Assembly: GCF_048553275.1 (NCBI RefSeq)
Contig: NZ_JBLZMW010000002.1
Coordinates: 1 to 64,000 of the forward strand
Length of the DNA stretch: 64,000 nt
Direction of reading: 5' to 3'
DNA from: Pacificoceanicola sp048553275
Lineage (GTDB): Bacteria > Pseudomonadota > Alphaproteobacteria > Rhodobacterales > Rhodobacteraceae
The notes beneath the pieces are model-generated. The model was not told where the DNA came from. It did no database searches and saw only the letters and a program-made list of their open reading frames with translations. The position numbers and the translations under genes are program-made. Shown here one piece after another: positions 32,400 to 41,264 of the stretch (its first letter is position 1; each line of letters begins with the position of its first letter).

Positions 32400-33572
32400 T
32401 CAGGGGCGGTCTTCGAGGATCGCCATCAGCCCGTCCAGCATGGCGTCTTCGGAGAAATGCGCGCGGACATGCGCGGTGGCGGCGCGGCCCATAGTGGGCC
32501 AGCGGGCCCGGTCGTCCAGCGCCCGGCGCAGCCCGGCGGCGAAGGCCTCCACGGTCGGCGCCTGCATCAGCCAGCCGGTTTCGCCATCCAGGATGGTTTC
32601 CGACGGGCCGCCCGCGCCATGCGCCAGAACCGGCTTGCCCATGGCCAGGGCTTCGATCACCGACAGGCCGAAAGGCTCCGGGTCCAGCCGGGTGTTCAGC
32701 GCCACATCGCACAGCGCCAGCCAGGGGATGACATCGGATTGCGGGCCGGGCAGGTGGACACGGTCCGACAGGTTCAGTTCGGCGATGCGCGCCTGAACCT
32801 GCTGGCCAAAGTCGCCGTCCAGCGGGCCGCCGCAGATCAGTAGATGCGCGCCCGGCACCAGCGCCAGCGCGTCGATCAGCACCATCTGCCCCTTGTTCGG
32901 GGTCATCCGGGCGAACAGGCCAAAAAGCGGTGCGCCAGGGGGGATGCCGAGGGCGGCGCGGTCCAATGTCCCGGTGCCTTGCCCCGGCGCGAAGGTGGCA
33001 GTGTCGATGCCGAGATGCAGCACGTGGCGGGGGTAGGTTCCGGGGCCGAGCGAGCCATCGGTGTGATGCGAATTGGCCACCGGGATCAGCGGGCCGAGGT
33101 GAAAGAGCGCGCGATAGATGCGCCGGTTCAGATCGAGCGGATAGCCGCTGCCGATGGTGTTGGGCATCATCCAGAAGGCCCGGGTGCCGGACCGCCGTGC
33201 CGCCATTGCGGCGAGCAGCGTGGCCAGTGGGCTTTGCAGAATGATCCCGGAGATGCCGCGCGCCCGGATCTCGCGGGCGAGACGCCGGGCGAGGCGCAGT
33301 TGCGAGGCGCCCCGCGCCGCCAGCGCCCGCGCCTTGCCCAGGGCGCCATCGCCGGGCACCGGTGTCGGGGCGGGCAGCGCGAAGACGGTAATCCCGCGCG
33401 CCTCCCAGCGGCGGCACAGCGCGGGGTTGTCGCTCAGCAGCACGACGCTCAGCCGGTAGCCGTGCGGGGGCAGGCCGCGCACCAGCGCCTCCCAGACGCG
33501 CATCACGCCATAGCCCTCGCCGCCCTCGACCAGCAGCAGCAGGTGTTTGGGATCAGGGGCGGCGGCGCTCAT
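32400..33572 (-). CDS. GT4 family glycosyltransferase
   Basis: 390 residues, GT-B fold. N-terminal HLLLLVEGGEGYGVMRVWEAL and C-terminal GLFARMTPNKGQMVLIDAL, ICGGPLDGDFG, and the EX7E-type motif EPFGLSVIEALAMGKPVLA (about 300). Retaining GT4 enzymes add sugars from nucleotide donors to the lipid-linked unit. ATG 33572 overlaps the flippase stop as ATGA, so the two are coupled; a much longer upstream reading frame is antisense noise. Confidence 0.88.
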   Translation of the reverse strand: MSAAAPDPKHLLLLVEGGEGYGVMRVWEALVRGLPPHGYRLSVVLLSDNPALCRRWEARGITVFALPAPTPVPGDGALGKARALAARGASQLRLARRLAREIRARGISGIILQSPLATLLAAMAARRSGTRAFWMMPNTIGSGYPLDLNRRIYRALFHLGPLIPVANSHHTDGSLGPGTYPRHVLHLGIDTATFAPGQGTGTLDRAALGIPPGAPLFGLFARMTPNKGQMVLIDALALVPGAHLLICGGPLDGDFGQQVQARIAELNLSDRVHLPGPQSDVIPWLALCDVALNTRLDPEPFGLSVIEALAMGKPVLAHGAGGPSETILDGETGWLMQAPTVEAFAAGLRRALDDRARWPTMGRAATAHVRAHFSEDAMLDGLMAILEDRP

Positions 33573-35059
33573 GCGGGTTTGCGCCGCCGGATCAGAGAGA
33601 TCATGGCGGTGACCAGTTCGCGGTTGATCATCCAGTTCGCGGCAAGGAAGACGAGAGCCGCCACGATAGTCTCTGTCAGGGATAGCAGGATCGCGGCGTC
33701 CTCGTGCATGGTGACATGCCGCCACGGGTCGATCATCAGCAGGACCGCGACGATGGCGAGATAGATGGTGAAGCAGCGGGCAAAGAAGCCGCCGACCCGG
33801 GGCATGGAGAGGCCGATCAGCCGCGCCGCCAGCGGGAAGGCCAGCAGGCCGCTGAACAGCCGCTGTCCGGCGACCGCCGCGGCGGCGCCGTTCATGCCGC
33901 CGAGGGTCGCCCCGATCCAGGCGCAGAACACGACAAAGCTGGCATCCCAGAGCAGCACCGTCAGGCGCCAGCCCCACGCCCCCTGGGATTCGAAGACAAC
34001 CCCGGCAAGGTTCGACATGAGCCGGATCGGCAACGCCACGGCGACGGTGACGATGACCATGATGCTGGGGTCCCATTTGCCGCCCCAGACGAGGTGGATC
34101 ATCGTGGGCCCGAAGCCGATCACGGCAATGCACAGCAGGCTCATCAGCAACGTGGTCGCACCACCGATGCGCAGGTACTGACGGCGCAGCTGTGGCATGT
34201 CATGCTTGAGCTTGGAGAACAGCGGCAGCAGGGTCTGGTTGAGCCCGACCGAGATCATCGTGGTCAGGTTCACCAGAACGACAAAGCCGAAATAGTAATA
34301 GCCCAGTTCCTCGGGGCTCAGCATGTCGCCGAGCACCAGGTAGTCGCCGTTCATGCCGAGCGCCATGAGGAAGGCGGAGATCAGCACCCAGCGCAGCTCG
34401 ACCAGCATCCGCAGGAAGGTGCGCGGCGCGAGGCGCCAGCTGATCTTGGTTTTCGGCGCGCTGCGTTTCATGAGCCAGACGGCAAAGCCCCCCGCAGCCG
34501 CCATCGCCACCGCCATGGTGTAGCCTTCGCTGCCGAGGGCCGCGGCCCCGACGAGCACCGCGTAGTAGAAGAACGAGCGTTTGACCTCGATGAGGCTGAT
34601 GTCGCGGAAGCGGTAGTCGATGCTCATCGTGGCGATGTAGATCGTCGAAATCGCCTTGAGCGGCAGGCTGAGACCGGCCAGCGCGATCATCCAGAACAGT
34701 GGCCGGATCTCGTAGATCTGCTCGAACACCAGCCCCACCACGAGGAAGATCGCCATGCCGATCAGCCCGAGCCAGAGCGCAAAGGCGGAATAGGTCGGCA
34801 GCAGCTCTTCGAGTTCGTCGTGTTTCGAGATCAACACCTTGCCGACCCCGGAGTTCTGGAAGCCGTTGACGAAGATCAGTGCCGTGGTGAGCAGGGCAAA
34901 GACCGCGTAGGTCTCCACCGCCAGCAGATAGCCAAGCGCGATCTGGCTGACGAAGGACAGCCCCTTGGAGATGATCAGGGACAGCGCGGTCCAGGCCATG
35001 CCATGCGCGGCGGTGCGTCCCGAGCTTTGCGCCTGGGGTTTTTGGGGTTCTTCGGTCAT
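33569..35059 (-). CDS. Wzx-like polysaccharide flippase
   Basis: 496 residues, about 12 transmembrane helices spread over the whole length, beginning GMAWTALSLIISKGLSFVSQ and including the conserved LGYLLAVETYAVFAL and SVGLNQTLLPLFSKLK segments of the oligosaccharide flippase (MOP) superfamily. Moves the lipid-linked repeat unit across the inner membrane. Starts 5 bases after the pyruvyltransferase stop (leftward operon). Confidence 0.88.
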   Translation of the reverse strand: MTEEPQKPQAQSSGRTAAHGMAWTALSLIISKGLSFVSQIALGYLLAVETYAVFALLTTALIFVNGFQNSGVGKVLISKHDELEELLPTYSAFALWLGLIGMAIFLVVGLVFEQIYEIRPLFWMIALAGLSLPLKAISTIYIATMSIDYRFRDISLIEVKRSFFYYAVLVGAAALGSEGYTMAVAMAAAGGFAVWLMKRSAPKTKISWRLAPRTFLRMLVELRWVLISAFLMALGMNGDYLVLGDMLSPEELGYYYFGFVVLVNLTTMISVGLNQTLLPLFSKLKHDMPQLRRQYLRIGGATTLLMSLLCIAVIGFGPTMIHLVWGGKWDPSIMVIVTVAVALPIRLMSNLAGVVFESQGAWGWRLTVLLWDASFVVFCAWIGATLGGMNGAAAAVAGQRLFSGLLAFPLAARLIGLSMPRVGGFFARCFTIYLAIVAVLLMIDPWRHVTMHEDAAILLSLTETIVAALVFLAANWMINRELVTAMISLIRRRKPA

Positions 35060-35064
35060 GGTGC

Positions 35065-36273
35065 TCAGAGGTCCACCGCGCGCGCCACGTGGTTCCAGAC
35101 CGGCAGGCCCTGCAGGTATCCGTCGGTGTCGATCTCCACCGGGGTCTGCGACGCTCCGGCCCAGGCGTCATGCGCTGTGATCAGCTGTTGCACGCTGGCC
35201 ATGTCGGTCTTGTCGCCGTCCACGACGCAGAAGCTTTGTTCGACGTCGGCAAAGGGGGTTTCGGCCTTGAGCCAGTTCACCATGGTGTGGGCCTTGCGGC
35301 TGTAGGCGACGAAATACACCGCCTTGCCCAGCGTCAGCGCATTGAGGCAGCCATGCATGCGCGCCCCGACGAAGAGGTCGACCTTGTCGATGACGTCGGC
35401 AATCCGGGCAAAGGACATCTCGCCCCGGTAGACGCTGACCTTTGCGGCGACCTCCGGCGGCAGCGCCGCGTAAAGCGCCTCCAGCGCGGCCGGATCGTCC
35501 TGTGTCGAGACCCCGGCCTGCGAGCGCACATGCGGGATGAAATCCACGGCATAGCCCGCGGCGACCAGATCGGCGGTCAGCGTGGCAAAGCGGCTGACCA
35601 TCGCCTCGCCGAATTCCTTGACCAGGAAGGGGGTGAAGTTGATGCCGACGCGTTTGATCGTCTGCCGCCGGGTGGTGGTGTGCGGACGCAGGGAGAAGAT
35701 CGGATCGGGGAAGACTTCGGTGTTCTCCTCGATGCCATGACCGGCGATGTAGTCGGCGGTGCCCTTGTCGCGCACCACCAGCAGTTTGAAGCGCTTCAGA
35801 TGATCCAGCAGGGTCTTGCGATCGGCCTCCGAAAGCACCTCGAAGCGCTCCATGTTGGCACCAAACATCATGATCGGGATGCCGCGCCGCGTGGCGTAGC
35901 TCTCGAAGCCGAGCCAATCCTCGGGCAGGGCATCGCCGAACATGGTGTAGATATCGCCGCCGACCGAAACGAACAGATCCGCATCGCGGGCGTGTTTCGA
36001 GGCAAAGCGCGGCGTCCAGTGCGAGATGAACAGCCCGGTCTTGCGCAGCACCCCGCGCAGGTAGCGTTTGCGCTCCAGCATCGGCACCACCGTCACATTC
36101 GTCAGGTCCGACAGCAGCGCGCGGTCGTCCTCCGGATGATAGCTGGAGACGACAAAGCGCAGATCGTGCCGGGGGAAGGCGCGGGTCAGGAAGGCGATGG
36201 AGCCGCGGATGATGATCTCGCAGCCGATGTTGCTGAGCAGTTGGTAGGAGAAGACGATTTTCTTGGAAGCCAT
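35065..36273 (-). CDS. Polysaccharide pyruvyl transferase family protein
   Basis: 402 residues. Start ATG 36273 (MASKKIVFSYQLLSNIG). Family features: GCEIIIRGSIAFL at the N-terminus, SVGGDIYTMFGD, MMFGANMERFE, LLVVRDKGTADYI, and the C-terminal VDLFVGARMHGCLNALTLGKAVYFVAYS. CsaB/WcaK-type enzymes transfer pyruvate from phosphoenolpyruvate to form ketals on polysaccharide sugars. It is followed by the flippase and preceded by the FrhB-like gene with 16 bases between them. Confidence 0.87.
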   Translation of the reverse strand: MASKKIVFSYQLLSNIGCEIIIRGSIAFLTRAFPRHDLRFVVSSYHPEDDRALLSDLTNVTVVPMLERKRYLRGVLRKTGLFISHWTPRFASKHARDADLFVSVGGDIYTMFGDALPEDWLGFESYATRRGIPIMMFGANMERFEVLSEADRKTLLDHLKRFKLLVVRDKGTADYIAGHGIEENTEVFPDPIFSLRPHTTTRRQTIKRVGINFTPFLVKEFGEAMVSRFATLTADLVAAGYAVDFIPHVRSQAGVSTQDDPAALEALYAALPPEVAAKVSVYRGEMSFARIADVIDKVDLFVGARMHGCLNALTLGKAVYFVAYSRKAHTMVNWLKAETPFADVEQSFCVVDGDKTDMASVQQLITAHDAWAGASQTPVEIDTDGYLQGLPVWNHVARAVDL

Positions 36274-36289
36274 GGGCGGGGAAATTCTC

Positions 36290-37684
36290 TCAGGACTTTG
36301 ATTTCGGGGGGAATATCCGGCTGATGCGCTGTTCGGCCATGCCAAGCAGGACCTGAAACTTGTGCCAGGCGGTCATCTCGATCCGGTAGGGGGCAATGGT
36401 GCCGAGCGCCTTGCTCAGGCGCAGGCTGGCAAAGCTGCGCTGGCGCACGATCTGCCGGACCCGGTACATGAGCCGCCGCATGCCGCCGATATGCGCCACG
36501 CCGGGTTTGACGCGCTTGTCCGGGTACCACTGCCCGGTTTTCTCCGCGCGCCAGAGCCGGTAGGCCAGCGCGTCGCGTCGGTCGCGAAAACCGCCCGATT
36601 GCGAGGCGGCGGCGGTGTCATTGGTCAGATCGTCCAGCGCAAGGCGGCCCTCGGCGCGGGCCTGCTCGATCAGGCGCTCGACGCGGGCATCGCGCACCAT
36701 GACCACGTTGGTGCCGCCGGGGTCGCTGTCGTATTGCGGCAGCCAGGCATCGCCGCATGAGACATCCGCAGTCTCGCCGACCACGTCATCACAAAAATCA
36801 CAGGCCTTGAGCCGGAAATACCCGCCGTCCCAGCGCCGCCCGGCAAGCTGGCCCATGGGTTTCATGTGGGTCTCGCCGCTGGCCTTCGAGGTGGCGGAAA
36901 AGCCGTAGAGCTTGGCCGAATGGCCCGGGCGCTTGACCCGGAAATCCACTGCCGCGATGTCATCGGGTTCTACCCCGACCTGCCAGGCAAGGCTTTGCGC
37001 GAACCCGGTGCTTTTCATGTGGCCACAGATGATGGCCAACGTCAGGGCGATCTTTTTGGCAATCGCCGGATCACGGGCGGCGAGGCTGCGCACCGCCTTG
37101 ACGAAGCAGGGCACGCCGACAAAGGCGATCTTTTCGCTGGTCTGCAGCGCCTCGCGCAGGGCGGTATCGAAGCTGACCGAGTAATAGCGTGTCTTGGCGC
37201 CGCCCCGGACCTCGGCCGCGCTGCGGGCGATGGCAAACTCAAAGAGATCCTCGCCGGAGCCGGGGTGCACATGCACCACCGCATCGATCATCCCCTGCCG
37301 CAGCGCTTCGGTGGCCAGCCAGGTCGCCATGCCGCCGGAGCTGCCCTTGTCGCGAAAATCCCCTTCGGCGGCAAAGCCGGCATAGTTGCGCCGGACCCGC
37401 CCGAGCCGGGGATCGGCAGGGGTCTCGGTGCCGAAAACCTGCGCTCCGAGGGTGTCTTCGTCGGGGGCGGCGCCGGAGAAGGGGCATATCCCGCCGGGGA
37501 TTTCCCTCAGCCGGTCCGCGTCGGTGATCACGGCCTGCATCACGCCATGGTTGTCGCGGCGCATGGTGATGGCATCCGGGGCCCGGACGGCACAGCCGCC
37601 ACAGCCGACGCAAAGGCCCGCGCCAAGGACGCGGTGGATCTCGCTGTTCAGGGGTTCTGGCGCTGGCGCCGTTGCAGGGACCAA
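36290..37684 (-). CDS. FrhB-like iron-sulfur protein of polysaccharide locus
   Basis: 464 residues. N-terminal CVGCGGC cluster motif, central RDKGSSGGMATWLATEAL, YYSVSFDTALREAL, AFVGVPCFVKAVRSL, and CDFCDDVVGETADVSCGDAW: the coenzyme F420 hydrogenase/dehydrogenase beta-subunit (FrhB/FdhB) layout. Homologues without F420 chemistry stand next to pyruvyltransferase genes in many capsule clusters; their role there is not established. The start seems to be TTG 37684, because the next ATG would lose the first Fe-S motif. Confidence 0.83.
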   Translation of the reverse strand: MVPATAPAPEPLNSEIHRVLGAGLCVGCGGCAVRAPDAITMRRDNHGVMQAVITDADRLREIPGGICPFSGAAPDEDTLGAQVFGTETPADPRLGRVRRNYAGFAAEGDFRDKGSSGGMATWLATEALRQGMIDAVVHVHPGSGEDLFEFAIARSAAEVRGGAKTRYYSVSFDTALREALQTSEKIAFVGVPCFVKAVRSLAARDPAIAKKIALTLAIICGHMKSTGFAQSLAWQVGVEPDDIAAVDFRVKRPGHSAKLYGFSATSKASGETHMKPMGQLAGRRWDGGYFRLKACDFCDDVVGETADVSCGDAWLPQYDSDPGGTNVVMVRDARVERLIEQARAEGRLALDDLTNDTAAASQSGGFRDRRDALAYRLWRAEKTGQWYPDKRVKPGVAHIGGMRRLMYRVRQIVRQRSFASLRLSKALGTIAPYRIEMTAWHKFQVLLGMAEQRISRIFPPKSKS

Positions 37685-37828
37685 TGGCTTTTCCGGGGAC
37701 GGTTGGCGTCGTGAATGAATGTCTGTCCTATGCCCTAGTGTGGCCCGGACGGCTTGCGCAAGGGAAAAGGTGCTGCACCTGCGAAGAAGACGGAAGAGGC
37801 TGCGGCGTGGTCAGGGAACAGGCGGATT

Positions 37829-39235
37829 TCATCGCAACGGGCGGTGTTCTGACAGGGCGCTGCGCGACCGCGCGTGCCGGTGTCCGAAGCGCAGCCGGGA
37901 GAGCCCGTACCACAGCCCGAGCAGGAACAGCGCCGAGGCGGGGGCGGCGATGATGCCAAGCAGCGGCCCGCGCCCGATGATCGGAGCAAAGCCCGCGATG
38001 AGGATGGCCGTCATGGCGATCAGCGGCATCCGCGCCTCTTCGTAGATGTCATCGAGCGCCCGGACCGCCCAGCCGACGAGACCCATGCCGAGGATCGCGC
38101 CGGGGTAGTGGAAATCGGCGAAGAACTCGGTCGGCAACGGGGCGCTGATGTTGAGAAAGCTGAAACCGGCGACATCGGCGGCATCGGAGCCGGTGGGCGG
38201 GTATTTCCCGCTCCAGATCGAGCGTGGCACGAAGAAAAGAATGGAGGAGAGCAGCCGCCCGCCGAAGCTCAGCCCGCTTTCTCCGATCATGCCGACGACG
38301 TTCACTGTCGCCTGCACCCCGTCGTAATCGCCGTGCAGCATGGTCTCCAGCGGCGAGTTCAGCGAGAACTCGAAGTTCAGTGTTTCGGATCTGCGGTTGT
38401 AGCTCTGCATGAGTGGAAAGAAGAAGAAGAGCAGCACGGGGGCGATGGCAAAGAGCAGGGTCTTCCAGCGCAGGAACCAGCCGGACGCGGCACTCATCAG
38501 CACCGCCAATACCGTCGCGATCAGCCAGTAGCGCGCCAGCGCGGGCGGGAAGTTGGCGATGGCGATGGTCATGCAGGCCAGACCGAAAGCGGCATAGGTC
38601 CAGCGATTGCGGATGTGCATGTGGAACAGCACGAAGCCGGAGATCACGATCGAGGCGATGGCAAGCCCGCGGGTCAGGGTGAAGGCGAGGCCGATGCCCG
38701 AAATGCTCCCGGCGCTCATACGCTGGGCGAGGCTGGTGGTGTAGCGCGTGCCGATGAAGGCAAAGAGGCCGTAGCCGCGCACGTTGAGAGCCAGGTAAAG
38801 CGCGGCGATGAGGCAGACCGCAAAGGTCGCCGCAGCGATGCGCCGCGCCTGGGCAGGGCTCGGTCCGGACAGCTCTTTTGCGGTTGCGGGCCGGTGGCTT
38901 GCGGCCTGGACGAAATAGCCGATGGCGAAGGCCAGGGTGGTCACGAAGACCACCAACGCGGCATCGGGGATCAACTCGCGCCGGACGGAGTTGTTGATCC
39001 AGTAGAAGCGGTCGCTGCGCACCTGCATCAGCCCGGCCAGGATAAAGCCATAGGTCGTATAGAGCAGGTAGGTGAAACTGGCCGCCGAGAGACTGCGGGC
39101 AAAGACCGCGTGGCAGAAACAGGCCAGCGAGACGAGGAAGCTGATTGCCAGCAGAATGGACGCAAACGTGTGCGCGCCTCCGGAGGTGTAGACCACCACG
39201 AGGCCCAGGCAGTTGAGCAGGTAGAAGGGGATCAT
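37829..39235 (-). CDS. Wzy-like polymerase, multispan membrane protein
   Basis: 468 residues, about 11-12 transmembrane helices starting at the N-terminus (PFYLLNCLGLVVVYTSGG). A large loop with RSETLNFEFSLNSPLETMLHGDYDG and PRSIWSGKYPPTG fits periplasmic loops of O-antigen polymerases. Probable repeat-unit polymerase of the leftward operon. Sequence is variable in this family, so the call rests on topology and context. Between it and the FrhB-like gene are 144 bases in which I see nothing. Confidence 0.72.
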   Translation of the reverse strand: MIPFYLLNCLGLVVVYTSGGAHTFASILLAISFLVSLACFCHAVFARSLSAASFTYLLYTTYGFILAGLMQVRSDRFYWINNSVRRELIPDAALVVFVTTLAFAIGYFVQAASHRPATAKELSGPSPAQARRIAAATFAVCLIAALYLALNVRGYGLFAFIGTRYTTSLAQRMSAGSISGIGLAFTLTRGLAIASIVISGFVLFHMHIRNRWTYAAFGLACMTIAIANFPPALARYWLIATVLAVLMSAASGWFLRWKTLLFAIAPVLLFFFFPLMQSYNRRSETLNFEFSLNSPLETMLHGDYDGVQATVNVVGMIGESGLSFGGRLLSSILFFVPRSIWSGKYPPTGSDAADVAGFSFLNISAPLPTEFFADFHYPGAILGMGLVGWAVRALDDIYEEARMPLIAMTAILIAGFAPIIGRGPLLGIIAAPASALFLLGLWYGLSRLRFGHRHARSRSALSEHRPLR

Positions 39236-39296
39236 AGTCGCACCTTGCGTCCGCGCGGTGCGCGGCGTCCGGGTCGGCCTCGTGATCCCGCTTCTC

Positions 39297-40292
39297 TCAT
39301 TTCTGCCGCAACTCTGCCAGATCGCGGGCGAGGAACCAGTCGTAGGTTTCCGCGATGCCGTCCTCGAGACCGATGCGCGCCTGCCAGCCCATGGCCTTGA
39401 GGCGGCTCACATCCATGAGTTTGCGCGGGGTGCCGTCGGGTTTGGACGGGTCTGTCGCGATCCGGCCTTCGTATCCCACCACGCGCGCCACGGTCCGGGC
39501 GAGGTCGAGGATCGTCACATCCGTGCCGCTGCCGACGTTGATGTGCGAGAGCATTTCCTCGGTGTTGGCGTCGTACTCCGGTTTCGGCAGGTCGAGGACA
39601 AAGAGCGAGGCCTCGGCCATGTCATCGACGTGCAGGAACTCGCGCATCGGCGTGCCGGTGCCCCAGATCACCACCTCGTCCAGACCGGCCTCTTTCGCCT
39701 CGTGGAAGCGGCGGATCATCGCGGGCAGAACGTGGCTGTTCTCCGGGTGGAAGTTGTCGCCGGGGCCATAGAGGTTCGTCGGCATCACGGAGCGGTAATC
39801 GCGGCCATACTGGCGGTTGTAGCTTTCGCAAATCTTGATCCCGGCGATCTTGGCGACGGCATAGGGCTCGTTCGTCGGCTCCAGCGTGCCGGTCAGCAGC
39901 GCATCCTCGCGCATCGGCTGCTCGGCGAATTTGGGGTAGATGCAGGAGGAGCCGAGCTGCAGCAGGCGCTGCACGCCGTTCGCATGGGCTTGGTGGATCA
40001 CGTTGCACTCGATCATCAGGTTTTCATAGATGAACTGGCCCGGATAGCTGTTGTTGGCGATGATCCCGCCGACCTTCGCGGCGGCGAGGATCACCACGTC
40101 CGGTTTCTCGGTCGCCATGAAATCGGCCACCTGCGCCTGACTGGTCAGATCCAGCTCCGCATGGGTGCGGGTGATCAGGGTCAGGTTTTCGCCCGCGTCC
40201 CGGCGCGCCTCCAGCTGCCGCAGGATCGCGCCGCCCACCATGCCGCGATGGCCTGCGATGTAGATGCGGGTGCTGCTCGGGTCTTGTGTCAT
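39297..40292 (-). CDS. fcl: GDP-L-fucose synthase
   Basis: 331 residues, NADPH-dependent epimerase/reductase making GDP-L-fucose from GDP-4-keto-6-deoxymannose. AGHRGMVGGA nucleotide-binding motif at about 13, LAAAKVGGI, LGSSCIYPK with catalytic Ser, YAVAKIAG with Tyr-X3-Lys, and PTNLYGPGDNFH. Full length. Its ATG overlaps the stop of the fucosyltransferase-like gene, so pathway and transferase are coupled. Confidence 0.95.
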   Translation of the reverse strand: MTQDPSSTRIYIAGHRGMVGGAILRQLEARRDAGENLTLITRTHAELDLTSQAQVADFMATEKPDVVILAAAKVGGIIANNSYPGQFIYENLMIECNVIHQAHANGVQRLLQLGSSCIYPKFAEQPMREDALLTGTLEPTNEPYAVAKIAGIKICESYNRQYGRDYRSVMPTNLYGPGDNFHPENSHVLPAMIRRFHEAKEAGLDEVVIWGTGTPMREFLHVDDMAEASLFVLDLPKPEYDANTEEMLSHINVGSGTDVTILDLARTVARVVGYEGRIATDPSKPDGTPRKLMDVSRLKAMGWQARIGLEDGIAETYDWFLARDLAELRQK

Positions 40293-41230
40293 GGCGATCT
40301 GTCCAAAGGTTGGGCCGTTCCGGGCCGGGGTGGGGGGCCTTCGCGGGTTTCCGCTTCGAGGATTTCAAGCTCCGGATAGGGGGTGTTCCGGGTCAGGGAT
40401 TTGTTGACGGTCAGCGTCCGGTGCGCGGGGTTCAGGATACGCGACAGGGACGACATGTAAGAGGAGGTGCGCAGGCACAGGGGCGTGCGGGCAATGCAGA
40501 CCATGTTGACCAACGCTTCCTGCGCCTTGAGCTCTGCTGGCAGGTCGGAGAAATGGCGGGGCACCCCTGCGGCCACCTCGCCGAGGTCGTAGGAGACAAA
40601 ACGCACCCCCGGCCAGTCGGCGCGAATGCGGGCCGCGAAAGGCGCATCATCGGTGGCGAGAAAGACGCTTTGCGCGCCTTCGAGATAGGGGGCGGCGGCG
40701 GTCAGAAGCTCTTCGAACGGGGCGACGCCGGTCTCCAGCACCTTGTCGGTGCCGCGATAGTGGATCGCCATGTCGAAATCCTGCCCGCCGCGCGCTTCGG
40801 AAATGGCGGCCTCCAGCCGCGCGTTCGGGCGCAGAAGGTCGGCGGCAATGGCAATGCTTTGATCCAGCGGGATGTGCCGGGGCATTTCGTTGCGCAGGAC
40901 CCAGCGCGAGGCCTGCGGCCCGAGCGGCGGCGCGTCCGGCGCGCCCTGCTGCGGGGCAAAGAACTGTTCGAAGAGATCGGCGCCATCACTGTAGAGCGGA
41001 CAGGTCGAGCGGATGCGCAGCCCGTAGCCGCGGGTCTCGGCCCAGGCCCGCAGGCGGATGGCATGGGCAAGGATCGCGCCCATGCCCATGGGGACGGCGA
41101 TATCGACCGAGAGCGCCCGCTTGTCGGCCAGCCGGTACGGCACCAATCCGGGCAAGGTCTTGGCGCGTTGCACGGCCGGTTGGCTGTGCAGCCGCGTCGC
41201 GAGCTGTCTCAGTTTCGATGCCTTGAACAT
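40289..41230 (-). CDS. NodZ-like fucosyltransferase
   Basis: 313 residues from ATG 41230 (MFKASKLRQLATRLH). IHYRGTDKVLETGV (about 155) resembles the HxRxTDK donor-binding loop of NodZ/FUT8/POFUT-type enzymes; VFLATDDAPFAARI and RTSSYMSSLSRIL are further family-like segments. It lies between gmd and fcl, whose product GDP-L-fucose is the expected donor. Function is inferred from motif plus context. The N-terminal region contains two hydrophobic stretches of unclear role. Confidence 0.75.
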   Translation of the reverse strand: MFKASKLRQLATRLHSQPAVQRAKTLPGLVPYRLADKRALSVDIAVPMGMGAILAHAIRLRAWAETRGYGLRIRSTCPLYSDGADLFEQFFAPQQGAPDAPPLGPQASRWVLRNEMPRHIPLDQSIAIAADLLRPNARLEAAISEARGGQDFDMAIHYRGTDKVLETGVAPFEELLTAAAPYLEGAQSVFLATDDAPFAARIRADWPGVRFVSYDLGEVAAGVPRHFSDLPAELKAQEALVNMVCIARTPLCLRTSSYMSSLSRILNPAHRTLTVNKSLTRNTPYPELEILEAETREGPPPRPGTAQPLDRSP

Positions 41231-41264
41231 CAAGCGGCCCCTCGTCGCGCGTGTCCCTCCGGCG

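Noticed and set aside
33704..36324. Long + strand frames over the flippase and pyruvyltransferase
   Set aside because: Shadows of genes with clear families on the minus strand; His/Gln/Arg-rich and without ribosome sites.
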